NCBI RefSeq assembly: GCF_000720325.1
Contig: NZ_JOJM01000003.1
Location: 310,001 to 374,000, forward strand
From: Streptomyces sp. NRRL B-1347
Lineage (GTDB): Bacteria; Actinomycetota; Actinomycetes; Streptomycetales; Streptomycetaceae
DNA: 64,000 bases
Direction: 5' to 3'
The position numbers were made by a program, and so were the translations under genes. Shown piece after piece: positions 44,383 to 52,127 of this stretch. The notes under the pieces are model-generated. The model ran no database searches. It was not told the origin of the DNA and saw only the letters and a list, made by a program, of their open reading frames with translations. The stretch's first letter is position 1; each line of letters opens with the position of its first letter.

Positions 44383-45504
44383 TCAGCCGACGTGGCGGAT
44401 CCGGAAGCGGTCGACCGCCGCCGGGTCCCGGTCCGCGACCTGGACCGGCGGCCAGGCCCACTGCCACACGCTGATCCCCGGCGTACGGGAGAACCGGATC
44501 GGACCGCGGGTGCCGTCGACCGCGACGCGCGGCCAGGCCGCGGCGGTGCCCGCCCGGTCCGTGCCGTGCGTACGCAAGACGTCGGCCAGGACGGTGACCG
44601 TGTCGTAGCCCTCGAAGGCGACGAAGGAAGGCTCTTGGTCCAGCTGCTCGCGCAGGACCTTCGCGACGCGCGCGCCGAGCGGGCCGAAGTGCTCGGGCAG
44701 ATAGCGCAGGAACGGGATCCCGGCGCCGTCGGCGCCCAGGAGCGTCGCCCACTCGGGCAGCTCCGGCTGCCCCGCCGGAGCACCGATCAGGATCTCGCCG
44801 AGGCGCTCGTCACGGCGTACGGACCTGACGACCGGCACCGCCGGTTCCGGGTGGCCGACCAGCAGCAGGAGGGCCGTGGCGCGTTGGTCGACGAGTGCGT
44901 CGCACACCGCCTCCGGGGCGAGCGCGCTCATGTCGAGCTCGGTGACGGTGCCGCCGCGCGGGGCGAGGTGGTCGCGCAGGATGCGGATCCCCGATGCCCA
45001 GTAGACGCTCGGCTGGGTGGCCACGGCGACGCGGCGGTGGCCCGCCGCGAGGAGGAAGTCCGCGTAGATCCGCCAGCCGTGGGACTGCGCGGGGGCGAGG
45101 CGCGCGACCTGGTCCGTCGGCTCGTCGGTGAGCGCGTCGAGGACCGCTGACGAGCAGAGGAACGGCAGGCCCAGGGCGTCGGCCCTGGCGGCGGCGGCAC
45201 GGGCGACGACGCTGTGGTACTCCCCCGCCAGGGCGGCCACGCCCAGGCCGGCCAGCTCGTCCACGGCCGCCGCGGCCCGCTGGGGATCGGCCGCGGTGTC
45301 CCGTACCACCAGCTCCAGTGGCCGTCCGCCTATCCCGTCGGCGTCGTTGACCTCGCGGACGGCCAACTCCAGTCCGGCGAGCAGGTGCCGGCCCGCCTCC
45401 GCCCAGCCGGGCCGGGTGAGCGGCACGAGCACGCCGATCCGGACGGACGCTCCGTCAGTCCGCCCCGCTCCGGGTGCCGTTGATGACGATGGTGACGTGC
45501 TCAT
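44383..45504 (-). CDS. Leu/Ile/Val-binding-type (Peripla_BP_6) protein without signal peptide
   Basis: A 373-residue type I periplasmic-binding fold. The start VRIGVLVPLTRPGWAEAGRHLLAGLELAVREVN and VVRDTAADPQRAAAAVDELAG match ABC-transporter amino-acid or amide receptors (LivK/AmiC group). Later segments VAVATQPSVYWASGIRIL and FVAFEGYDTVTVLADVL fit the second lobe. The N-terminus is hydrophilic (MSTSPSSSTAPGAG), with no signal peptide or lipobox, and no permease or ATPase genes are nearby. It may therefore be a cytoplasmic AmiC-like sensor. It follows the acyltransferase gene by 32 bp. Confidence 0.8.
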   Translation of the reverse strand: MSTSPSSSTAPGAGRTDGASVRIGVLVPLTRPGWAEAGRHLLAGLELAVREVNDADGIGGRPLELVVRDTAADPQRAAAAVDELAGLGVAALAGEYHSVVARAAAARADALGLPFLCSSAVLDALTDEPTDQVARLAPAQSHGWRIYADFLLAAGHRRVAVATQPSVYWASGIRILRDHLAPRGGTVTELDMSALAPEAVCDALVDQRATALLLLVGHPEPAVPVVRSVRRDERLGEILIGAPAGQPELPEWATLLGADGAGIPFLRYLPEHFGPLGARVAKVLREQLDQEPSFVAFEGYDTVTVLADVLRTHGTDRAGTAAAWPRVAVDGTRGPIRFSRTPGISVWQWAWPPVQVADRDPAAVDRFRIRHVG

Positions 45505-45536
45505 GTGCAGGTCTCTCCTGTACGACGATGGGGTGC

Positions 45537-46703
45537 TCAGGGCGCGCTCCGCGCCCTTCTGCCGGGGCTCGCGTGCCGGCCCTTGCCGCGTCGGGTCTCC
45601 TTGAAGGCCCACGCCATCTTCGGTTCCATCGCGAAGCGGAACAGGCGCTGCACGGGCGGGGTGCACAGCAAGGTGACGACGGTGGCGGCGATCAGGGTGA
45701 CGGCGACGGCGCCGAGCGGCCGGTGGATCCAGTCGTGGTCGTACCAGTCCCAGAACCGGGAGCCCTTGGCGAGGAAGCCGTGCAGGAGGTAGCCGTACAG
45801 GGTGCCCGCGCCGAGGGCGGTGAACCACAGCCTGCGGCCCGGCACCCAGGCGAAGAAGCAGGCCACCAGGAGCAGCGAGCAGCCGAACATCGCCAGCGTC
45901 ATGATGCCCCCGGCCAAGGCGGGCGCGGCCAGTTCCTGGGCGCTGTCGCGGCGGTAGAACCAGGCCGCGTTCATGCGCGGCGCCGCCCAGTAGGCGAACA
46001 GCAGCGCCCCGGCGAAGACGGGGACGGCCAGGATGCGGGCCTCGCGGCGGCGCACGATGCGGAAGTGCTCCGGCTTCAGGCACACGCCGAGGACGAAGAA
46101 CGGCAGGAACTGCAGGACCCGTTGGAGGTCCAGGTCGTCGCCGATCTCGGGGGAGGCGGAGGCGAGGACCGCGATGGCGAGCGCGAGCGGCACGGGCCAG
46201 CGCACGATCTTCCACACCGGCGTGGTCAGGCGCCAGATGAACAACGCGGCCAGGAACCACGTCAGGTACCAGGGGTCGAGCAGGCTCACGGGGTACGTCG
46301 GGTCGTCGTCCGCCCCGCGCTTGAACAGCGTGTACGCCGCCTCGAAGAGGACGTACGGCACGGCGATGCCCGTCACCAGGCGCTTCAGGCGCCCCGGGCT
46401 CGCGTCGAAGCTCCGCGAGAAGTAGCCGGAGATGACGATGAACGCGGGCATGTGGAAGGCGTAGACCGTGATGTAGAGCGCCGCCGCGGCGCGGCTGTCG
46501 TCGCGCAGCGGCTCCCAGGCGTGCCCCATCGCCACCAGCACGATCGCCAGGTACTTGGCGTTGTCGAAGAAGGAGTCCCGCTTGGGCGGCGCCGGTCTGA
46601 CCGGTTGCGGCCTGACCGGTTGCGGCTCGAGGGTGTCCAGGTCCGGCGTGTGCCGGTCCGGCGCACGGGCCGGGACGCGGGGCAGACGCAGCGTGTCAGT
46701 CAC
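45537..46703 (-). CDS. Acyltransferase family 3 membrane protein
   Basis: A 388-residue membrane acyltransferase (Acyl_transf_3/OatA-N-terminal-like) with about ten hydrophobic segments. The catalytic-loop motif DNAKYLAIVLVAMGHAWEP near residue 45 contains the conserved His. A Pro/Arg-rich cytoplasmic N-terminus with an 8-residue duplication (RPQPVRPQPVRPAPP) precedes it. Members acylate sugars, lipids or peptidoglycan. It is upstream of the binding-protein-like gene in the same direction. Confidence 0.88.
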   Translation of the reverse strand: MTDTLRLPRVPARAPDRHTPDLDTLEPQPVRPQPVRPAPPKRDSFFDNAKYLAIVLVAMGHAWEPLRDDSRAAAALYITVYAFHMPAFIVISGYFSRSFDASPGRLKRLVTGIAVPYVLFEAAYTLFKRGADDDPTYPVSLLDPWYLTWFLAALFIWRLTTPVWKIVRWPVPLALAIAVLASASPEIGDDLDLQRVLQFLPFFVLGVCLKPEHFRIVRRREARILAVPVFAGALLFAYWAAPRMNAAWFYRRDSAQELAAPALAGGIMTLAMFGCSLLLVACFFAWVPGRRLWFTALGAGTLYGYLLHGFLAKGSRFWDWYDHDWIHRPLGAVAVTLIAATVVTLLCTPPVQRLFRFAMEPKMAWAFKETRRGKGRHASPGRRARSAP

Positions 46704-46839
46704 GGGCCCTCCCGAGGGAACCCTGGAGCCTGCACTCGCGTCTTACTTCAACTGTGGGGGTGGGGAAGGCGCTGGACATCCCCAGCACCCTCCCACTCCC
46801 CTCGTGGCCCGTTCAACCCTCGCGCGTGTGACCCACCGC

Positions 46840-47871
46840 TCACACGTCGGCCGGGACGGCGGGGTCGGGGCCGACGAGTTCGGACAGGACGTCCTCCATC
46901 GTGACGAACCCGATGACAGTGCCCCTGTCGCCGGTGACGGCGGCCAGGTGACTGTCCGTGGCACGCAGCGCGGTGAGGGTGTCGTCGAGCGGGGTGTCGA
47001 TGCTGACCCGGGTGAGCGGGTGCAGCACGGCGCGGGCGAAGGGCTGTTCGCGGTCGGCGACGCCGAGGGTGTCCTTGATGTGCAGATAGCCGAGCAGGGC
47101 CCCGCCCGCGCCGGTGACCGGGAAGCGGGAGAAGCCGGCCCCCGCGGCCACCTGCTGGAGGCGGGCCGGGGTGACGTCCTCGTCGACGGTGCGCATCCGC
47201 GCGACGGGGACGAGGATCTCGCCGACCGGGCGCGTGCCCAGCTCCAGGGCGTCCCGCAGCCGTTCGCCGTCCGCGGCCGACAGCAGGCCCGCCTGGCTGG
47301 AGTCCACGACCATGCGGGCGAGCTGGTCGTCGGTGAAGACGGCCTCGACCTCGTCCTTCGGCTCCACCTTCAGCAGTCGCAGCAGGCCGTTGGCGAACGC
47401 GTTGATGCCGAAGACCAGGGGCCGCAGGGCGCGCGTGAGGGCGACCAGGGGCGGGCCGAGGATCAGTGCGGTCGGCACGGGGGCGGCGAGGGCGAGGTTC
47501 TTGGGGACCATCTCGCCGATCAGCATGTGCAGGTACGTCGCCACCGCCAGGGCGATGACGAACGCGATGGGGTGGATGAGCGCGCCGGGGATCCGGGCCG
47601 CCTCGAAGGCGGGCTCCAAGAGGTGGGCGATGGCCGGTTCCGCGACGGCGCCGAGCACCAGCGAGGAGACGGTGATGCCGAGTTGGGCGGTGGCCATCAT
47701 CGCGGAGATGTGCTCGATGCCCCACAGCGTGACGCGGGCCCGGCGGTTGCCCGCGACGGCCCGGGGTTCGATCTGGCTGCGGCGCACGGAGATCAGGGCG
47801 AACTCCGCGCCGACGAAGAAGGCGTTGGTCACCAGGGTCAGGGCGCCGACGAGGAGCTGGACGGTGGTCAT
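46840..47871 (-). CDS. CNNM/CorC-type protein with CBS domains (short paralogue)
   Basis: A 343-residue membrane protein. The DUF21/CNNM region with three to four membrane segments starts TNAFFVGAEFALISVRRSQIE and includes MLIGEMVPKNLALA. Two cytoplasmic CBS domains follow (RPVGEILVPVARM and VSIDTPLDDTLTALR). It lacks the C-terminal CorC_HlyC domain of its neighbour. The family is linked to magnesium/cobalt homeostasis; older annotations say hemolysin. ATG 47871 overlaps the stop of the longer paralogue by 4 bp, so both are made from one mRNA and may form a heteromer. Confidence 0.9.
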   Translation of the reverse strand: MTTVQLLVGALTLVTNAFFVGAEFALISVRRSQIEPRAVAGNRRARVTLWGIEHISAMMATAQLGITVSSLVLGAVAEPAIAHLLEPAFEAARIPGALIHPIAFVIALAVATYLHMLIGEMVPKNLALAAPVPTALILGPPLVALTRALRPLVFGINAFANGLLRLLKVEPKDEVEAVFTDDQLARMVVDSSQAGLLSAADGERLRDALELGTRPVGEILVPVARMRTVDEDVTPARLQQVAAGAGFSRFPVTGAGGALLGYLHIKDTLGVADREQPFARAVLHPLTRVSIDTPLDDTLTALRATDSHLAAVTGDRGTVIGFVTMEDVLSELVGPDPAVPADV

Positions 47872-49196
47872 CGGGCGTCCTCCATGACCGGCAGCGCGGC
47901 GGGCGCGAGGATCCGGACGCGGTCGGCACGGTGGTGCTCGACCGCCAGGACGGTCAGCCGCCACCCGTCGATGTCGACGCCGTCCGCCTGCGCGGGGATG
48001 CGGGCAAGACGGGTCGCGATCAGTCCCGCCAGGGTCTCGTACGGGCCGTCGGGCGCGCTCAGACCGATGGCGTCGAGCTGGTCGATGCGGACGCCGCCGT
48101 CGGCCTCCCACACCGCCCGGCCGTCCCGGTCCGGCGCCGCGGGCACCAGGTCGGGGGCCTCCACGGGGTCGTGCTCGTCGCGGACCTCGCCCACGACCTC
48201 CTCGACGATGTCCTCGACCGTGGCGACCCCGGCGGTGCCGCCGTACTCGTCGATGACGACGGCCATGGTCCGGGTGGCCCGCAGGCGCTCCAGGAGGCGG
48301 TCGGCGGGCAGGCTGTCCGGCACCAGGAGCGGCTCGGTCGCCAGGTCGGTGACCGGCGTGAGCCGCCGCTTGTCCGGGTCGAGGGCGAGGACGTCGCGGA
48401 TGTGGACGCTGCCGACGACCTCGTCGAGGCTGTCGCGGTAGACGGGGAAGCGGGACAGGCCGGTGGCGTGGGTGAGGTTCGCCGCGTCCTGCGCGGTGGC
48501 GTGGACTTCGAGGGCGCGGACGTCCACGCGCGGGGTCATCACGTTCTCCGCGGTCAGCTCGCTCAGGTGCAGGGTGCGGACGAACAGTTCGGCGGAGTCC
48601 TGCTCGATGGCGCCCTCCGCGGCCGAGTGCCGGGCCAGGGCGACCAGTTCGTCCGGGGTGCGGGCGGAGGCCAGCTCCTCGGCGGGCTCCAGGCCGAAGC
48701 GGCGTACGACCCGGTTCGCGGTGTTGTTCAGATGCCGGATGAAGGGCCCGAACGCCGCGGTGAAGCCGCGCTGCGGGTCGGCCACCACCTTGGCGACGGC
48801 CAGCGGGCGCGAGATCGCCCAGTTCTTCGGCACCAGCTCGCCGACGACCATCAGGACCACGGTGGACAGCACGACCCCGAGGACCGTGGCCACGGACGGG
48901 GCGGCCCCGCCGAGGCCCGCGCTCTCCAGCGGCCCGCGCAGCAGCGCCGCGAGGGACGGCTCGGCGAGCATGCCGATCACCAGGGAGGTGACGGTGATGC
49001 CGAGTTGCGCGCCGGAGAGCTGGAAGGTCAGGCTCCGCACCGCCTTCAGGGCGCTCTGCGCGCCGCGCTCCCCCGCCGTGACGGCCTGTTCCAGATCACC
49101 GCGCTCGACGGTGGTCAGGGAGAACTCGGCGGCCACGAACACGGCGCAGGCGAGCGTGAGGAGCAGGGCCAGGAGCAGCAGCAGGACCTCGGTCAC
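47868..49196 (-). CDS. CNNM/CorC-type protein with CBS and CorC_HlyC domains
   Basis: A 442-residue first gene of the pair. The N-terminal CNNM region includes FVAAEFSLTTVERGDLEQAV and MVVGELVPKNWAISRPLAVAK. Two CBS repeats cover ~210-340 (AENVMTPRVDVRALE, RTMAVVIDEYGGTAGVATVED). A C-terminal CorC_HlyC domain follows (DGGVRIDQLDAIGL to the end). Putative Mg2+ exporter or regulator in the cytoplasmic membrane. The downstream shorter paralogue is translationally coupled. Confidence 0.92.
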   Translation of the reverse strand: MTEVLLLLLALLLTLACAVFVAAEFSLTTVERGDLEQAVTAGERGAQSALKAVRSLTFQLSGAQLGITVTSLVIGMLAEPSLAALLRGPLESAGLGGAAPSVATVLGVVLSTVVLMVVGELVPKNWAISRPLAVAKVVADPQRGFTAAFGPFIRHLNNTANRVVRRFGLEPAEELASARTPDELVALARHSAAEGAIEQDSAELFVRTLHLSELTAENVMTPRVDVRALEVHATAQDAANLTHATGLSRFPVYRDSLDEVVGSVHIRDVLALDPDKRRLTPVTDLATEPLLVPDSLPADRLLERLRATRTMAVVIDEYGGTAGVATVEDIVEEVVGEVRDEHDPVEAPDLVPAAPDRDGRAVWEADGGVRIDQLDAIGLSAPDGPYETLAGLIATRLARIPAQADGVDIDGWRLTVLAVEHHRADRVRILAPAALPVMEDAR

Positions 49197-49343
49197 CGTG
49201 CCACCCCCGTTCCCTCAACCTCTGGCTGCGGGCGGGGAATGGCACGGCTGGTACTGGGAGGCTCACCCATCGCGGGTCCGTGGCTCCTTCTCGTGACGTG
49301 TGCGTGGATCGGTGTCGGCGAGCGCCGACGCGGCGCTTGCTTC

Positions 49344-49356
49344 TACAGTCACTGTA
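49344..49356. promoter_or_regulatory. Perfect palindrome TACAGTCACTGTA
   Basis: A 13-bp palindrome in the 192-bp gap upstream of the CNNM operon (start 49196) and downstream of the flavodoxin gene. It stands out in AT content. TACAGT-N-ACTGTA sites are used by MerR- and BlaI/CopY-like regulators, but no such gene is adjacent. Confidence 0.45.
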
Positions 49357-49388
49357 AAGGAACGGCAAACCCCGCGACAGGGGCGAGG

Positions 49389-49883
49389 TCACCCGCCGGC
49401 CGGGCCCCGCACCGGCATCGCGCCGATCCGGGTCGGCAGCCCCGCGGCGAACGCGCGCGCCGCTTCCAGGTCGGCGGCGTGGGGCCGCCCCTTCCTGACG
49501 CCGCCGACGGGCTTGAAGAGAGCCATGGTGTCCCACCCCCGGCAGGAGAAGGTGTCGACCACCTCGAAGTTCCGCCGCTCCAGGAGCCGCACGAGGGGGC
49601 GGGTGAAGGGCCGGAACGGCGCTTCGGGGAACCCGCTGGTGGCGAACACGAACGCCCTTCGGTGCTCCCCCTTCGGCAGGGACGCGGCGAGCTCAAGGAG
49701 TCGCGGGTGGAGGGCCATCGAGTAGACCCCCGAGCCGAAGCCGACGAGGTCGCACGTGGAGAGCTCCGCGACATCGACGTCTTCAGGGGCGACGACGGGG
49801 GCGTCCAGGGCCTGCCCCATGACGTCGGCGACCTTCTTCGTGTTGCCGTGCGACACGGACACACAGACAATCATGGCCTTCAC
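49389..49883 (-). CDS. Flavodoxin family protein
   Basis: A 164-residue flavodoxin-like protein. The FMN phosphate loop is VCVSVSHGNTKKVADVM (residues ~5-21). LVGFGSGVYSMALHPRLLELA and AFVFATSGFPEAPFRPFTRPL provide the two isoalloxazine loops, and FSCRGWDTMALFKPVGGVRKGRP ends the fold as in Streptomyces flavodoxins annotated near stress genes. GTG 49883 with GAGAGGAG upstream is preferred; ATG 49874 is in frame. The redox partner is unknown. Confidence 0.88.
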   Translation of the reverse strand: MKAMIVCVSVSHGNTKKVADVMGQALDAPVVAPEDVDVAELSTCDLVGFGSGVYSMALHPRLLELAASLPKGEHRRAFVFATSGFPEAPFRPFTRPLVRLLERRNFEVVDTFSCRGWDTMALFKPVGGVRKGRPHAADLEAARAFAAGLPTRIGAMPVRGPAGG

Positions 49884-50003
49884 GGCGATGCTCCTCTCGT
49901 TGCGGGCGCCCATAGGACACGGCCCGAGCCGCGACCGTGACACCGGTCCGCCGTGACCTGCGTCACCTCCCGCCCCGCGAGCGCCTTGGCTACGATCTCC
50001 GCG

Positions 50004-50441
50004 ATGGGCAATCGACAGCGGGGCACCGGGAGCGCGGCCAGGCGCGCCGCTCCGTTGCTCGTGGTGCGCTGCGCCGCTCTGTTCGCCGTGCTGGTGTGGA
50101 TGCTGCCGGTGTGCGGCCACGCCTCGAACGCGGCGGCGCCTCTGCCGGTCGCCTCTGCCGATTCCCTGGCGAGCAGCGCGACCTCTTCCGCGACTAGTAC
50201 GAACGTTCTACCTAGCCGCGACCACATCTGCCCCGACAGGGAGCACGGGCCCGGCGACGCGCACTGCCGCCCGGTGACCGGGGCCGCGGTCGCCACCACC
50301 CACCCCGCGCCGGTGCCGCTCCCGCTGTCGACGGACGTGACCGCCGCCCCCTGGGTGGCGCGGTCCGCGGCCGCGCGCGGGGCACCGGCCGATCCCGCCC
50401 CCACCCCCGGCATCCACCAGTTGCAGGTCCAGCGGACCTAG
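50004..50441 (+). CDS. Small exported protein of unknown function
   Basis: A 145-residue protein with one N-terminal hydrophobic segment (LLVVRCAALFAVLVWMLPVCGH) after an Arg-rich start, then an Ala/Pro/Thr-rich extracytoplasmic part. Three Cys/His positions (CGHAS, HICPDREHGPGDAHC) could bind a metal. TACGAT at 49991-49996 lies 7 nt before the ATG at 50004, suggesting a leaderless mRNA. The following DUF3105 and DsbA-like genes are in the same direction and may form one transcription unit. I do not recognise a family. Confidence 0.6.
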   Translation: MGNRQRGTGSAARRAAPLLVVRCAALFAVLVWMLPVCGHASNAAAPLPVASADSLASSATSSATSTNVLPSRDHICPDREHGPGDAHCRPVTGAAVATTHPAPVPLPLSTDVTAAPWVARSAAARGAPADPAPTPGIHQLQVQRT

Positions 50442-50587
50442 GAGCGGCCCTCCGCACGGCCCGGCGCCCGTCGTCGTACGGCCGTGCCCGCCGCTTCCCC
50501 CTGCCGCCGCGATCGTCGGCGCGCAGGCCGCCGACCAGTCGCAACGCACCGCCGCACGCCTTCGTGCGGCGGGGACAAGGACATGCC

Positions 50588-51235
50588 ATGGGTTCTGCCG
50601 GAGCCAAGCAGAAGCGCGCCGACCGCCGCGCGAAGATCGAGGAGCTGCGCCGCGCCGAGGCGGCGCGCCAGCGCCGCAACCGCATCGTCACCTGGACGTG
50701 CAGCGGTGTGGTCGTGATCGCCGCGGTAGCGGGCAGTTGGTACCTGGTGGACCGCTCCGCGACACGGGACGAGCAGCAGGAACGCGCGGCCGCCGCCCCG
50801 ATCGAGGGCGAGAGGTCCTTCAAGGACCTGGGCCGCAACCACGTCAGCACACCCGTCGACTACAAGACGTCCCCGGCGGCGGGCGGCGACCACAACCCCG
50901 TCTGGATGAACTGCGACGGCGTCCCGTACGACAAGGAGATCGACGAGACCAACGCGGTGCACTCGCTGGAGCACGGCGCGGTCTGGGTCACGTACAGCGA
51001 CAAGGCCGCCGACGCCGAGGTGCGCGCCCTCAAGGCGCGGGTGCAGAAGACCCCGTACTCGCTGATGAGCCCGTACGCCGACCAGTCCGCGCCCATCACC
51101 CTGTCCGCCTGGGGCAAGCAGCTGAGCGTGACGTCGGCCTCCGATCCGCGAGTGGGCAAGTTCTTCACCAAGTACGTGCAGGGCGCGCAGACCCCGGAGC
51201 CGGGCGCCGCCTGCACCGGAGGCAAGGCGGTGTGA
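50588..51235 (+). CDS. DUF3105 family membrane-anchored protein
   Basis: A 215-residue protein. A highly basic cytoplasmic helix (AGAKQKRADRRAKIEELRR) is followed by one membrane segment (WTCSGVVVIAAVAGSWYLV) and an external DUF3105 domain. The domain shows GGDHNPVWMNCDGVPYDKEI and AVHSLEHGAVWVTY, whose His/Glu pattern may bind a metal. ATG 50588 has AAGGAC upstream. In actinobacteria DUF3105 genes commonly sit beside exported thioredoxin/DsbA genes, as here. The function is unknown. Confidence 0.87.
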   Translation: MGSAGAKQKRADRRAKIEELRRAEAARQRRNRIVTWTCSGVVVIAAVAGSWYLVDRSATRDEQQERAAAAPIEGERSFKDLGRNHVSTPVDYKTSPAAGGDHNPVWMNCDGVPYDKEIDETNAVHSLEHGAVWVTYSDKAADAEVRALKARVQKTPYSLMSPYADQSAPITLSAWGKQLSVTSASDPRVGKFFTKYVQGAQTPEPGAACTGGKAV

Positions 51236-51295
51236 GGACGGCCCCCGCCCCGCCTTCGTGACTGACTCACTCCCGGCACCCCGCACCAAGGAACC

Positions 51296-51961
51296 ATGAA
51301 CAAGCTCAAGCGAAACCTGATCGTCACCGCCGTGATCGCCGCGGTCCTCGCCGCCGTCCTCGGCACCGCCCTGCTCGTCTCCCCCGACGACAGCAGCGGT
51401 GGCATGGACGTGCGCCCCGCAGCGAAGGCGCAGGCCGTGCGCGCGGACAGCCATCGCCTCAGCGACCCGAAGAAGAGCGAGCTGACCGTCGTCGAGTTCC
51501 TCGACTTCGAGTGCGAGGGGTGCGGCGCGATGTATCCGGTCGTGGAGAAGCTCCGCGAGGAGTACGGCGACCGGGTCACCTTCGTCGCCCGCTACTTCCC
51601 CATGCCCGGCCACCGCAACGGCGAGCTCGCCGCCCGCACCGCCGAGGCCGCCGCCCGGCAGGGCAAGTTCGAGGAGATGTACACCAAGATCTTCACCACC
51701 CAGAAGGAGTGGGGCGAGTCGCAGGACTGGAAGGAGGACGTCTTCCGCGGCTACGCCAAGGACATCGGCCTGAACCTCGGCAAGTTCGACGCGGCGCTCG
51801 CCGACCCCGGCACGGCAGGACGCGTCCAGGCCGACCAGCGCGACGGCCTCGGGCTCGGCGCGCGCGGCACCCCGACGTTCGTCGTCGACGGCGAGCTGGT
51901 CCCGACGCCCGCTTCCTACGAGGACTTCAAGGCCCTCATCGAGGAGCGGCTGTCCGACTGA
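51296..51961 (+). CDS. Membrane-anchored DsbA-like thioredoxin
   Basis: A 221-residue protein with an N-terminal anchor (LIVTAVIAAVLAAVLGTALLV) and an external DsbA-type domain. The redox site is FLDFECEGCGAMYP (CEGC), and the cis-Pro loop is ARGTPTFVVDGELV near residue 200. It should oxidise or isomerise cysteines of exported proteins, possibly including the adjacent Cys-containing DUF3105 protein. The RBS is AAGGAA. Its stop is 6 bp before the structured leader of the MFS operon. Confidence 0.92.
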   Translation: MNKLKRNLIVTAVIAAVLAAVLGTALLVSPDDSSGGMDVRPAAKAQAVRADSHRLSDPKKSELTVVEFLDFECEGCGAMYPVVEKLREEYGDRVTFVARYFPMPGHRNGELAARTAEAAARQGKFEEMYTKIFTTQKEWGESQDWKEDVFRGYAKDIGLNLGKFDAALADPGTAGRVQADQRDGLGLGARGTPTFVVDGELVPTPASYEDFKALIEERLSD

Positions 51962-51967
51962 CGGCCC

Positions 51968-52127
51968 CGTAGTGCGCGGGCACCAAGGCGCGGGAGCGCC
52001 TGGTCCCCGCGCACCAGGCGAAGACGGCGGCGGAGGACGATGCCGGGCCGGACGCCGAAGGCAAGTCTTGGAGGCGCGTGCAACCCACGCGTCTCCCTTG
52101 CCCAGCGGCGTCTGGAGTGATCAGCAG
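51968..52127 (+). promoter_or_regulatory. Structured mRNA leader, copy A (before MFS exporter)
   Basis: A 160-nt element homologous to the one at 59238-59400 (copy B). The 5' hairpin is GTGCGCGGG (51972-51980) paired to CCCGCGCAC (52006-52014), with inner ACCA/TGGT and GGCGC/GCGCC. A second long hairpin at 52060-52102 has GGCAAG/CTTGCC, GGAG/CTCC and CGCGTG/CACGCG. The element ends GTCTGGAGTGATCAGCAG directly at the GTG start, including the GGAG ribosome-binding site. Differences from copy B fall on all three codon positions and often preserve pairing, so RNA structure rather than protein appears to be conserved. An antibiotic- or ligand-responsive leader is inferred. Confidence 0.65.

Noticed and set aside
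46840..49196. Hemolysins
   Set aside because: The old name derives from TlyC; the CNNM, CBS and CorC_HlyC domains point to ion transport, not cell lysis.
51972..52127. Upstream GTG as the start of the MFS exporter (about 52 extra residues)
   Set aside because: The extension would translate the structured leader. The differences between copies are not concentrated at third codon positions, and a ribosome-binding site lies directly before GTG 52128.
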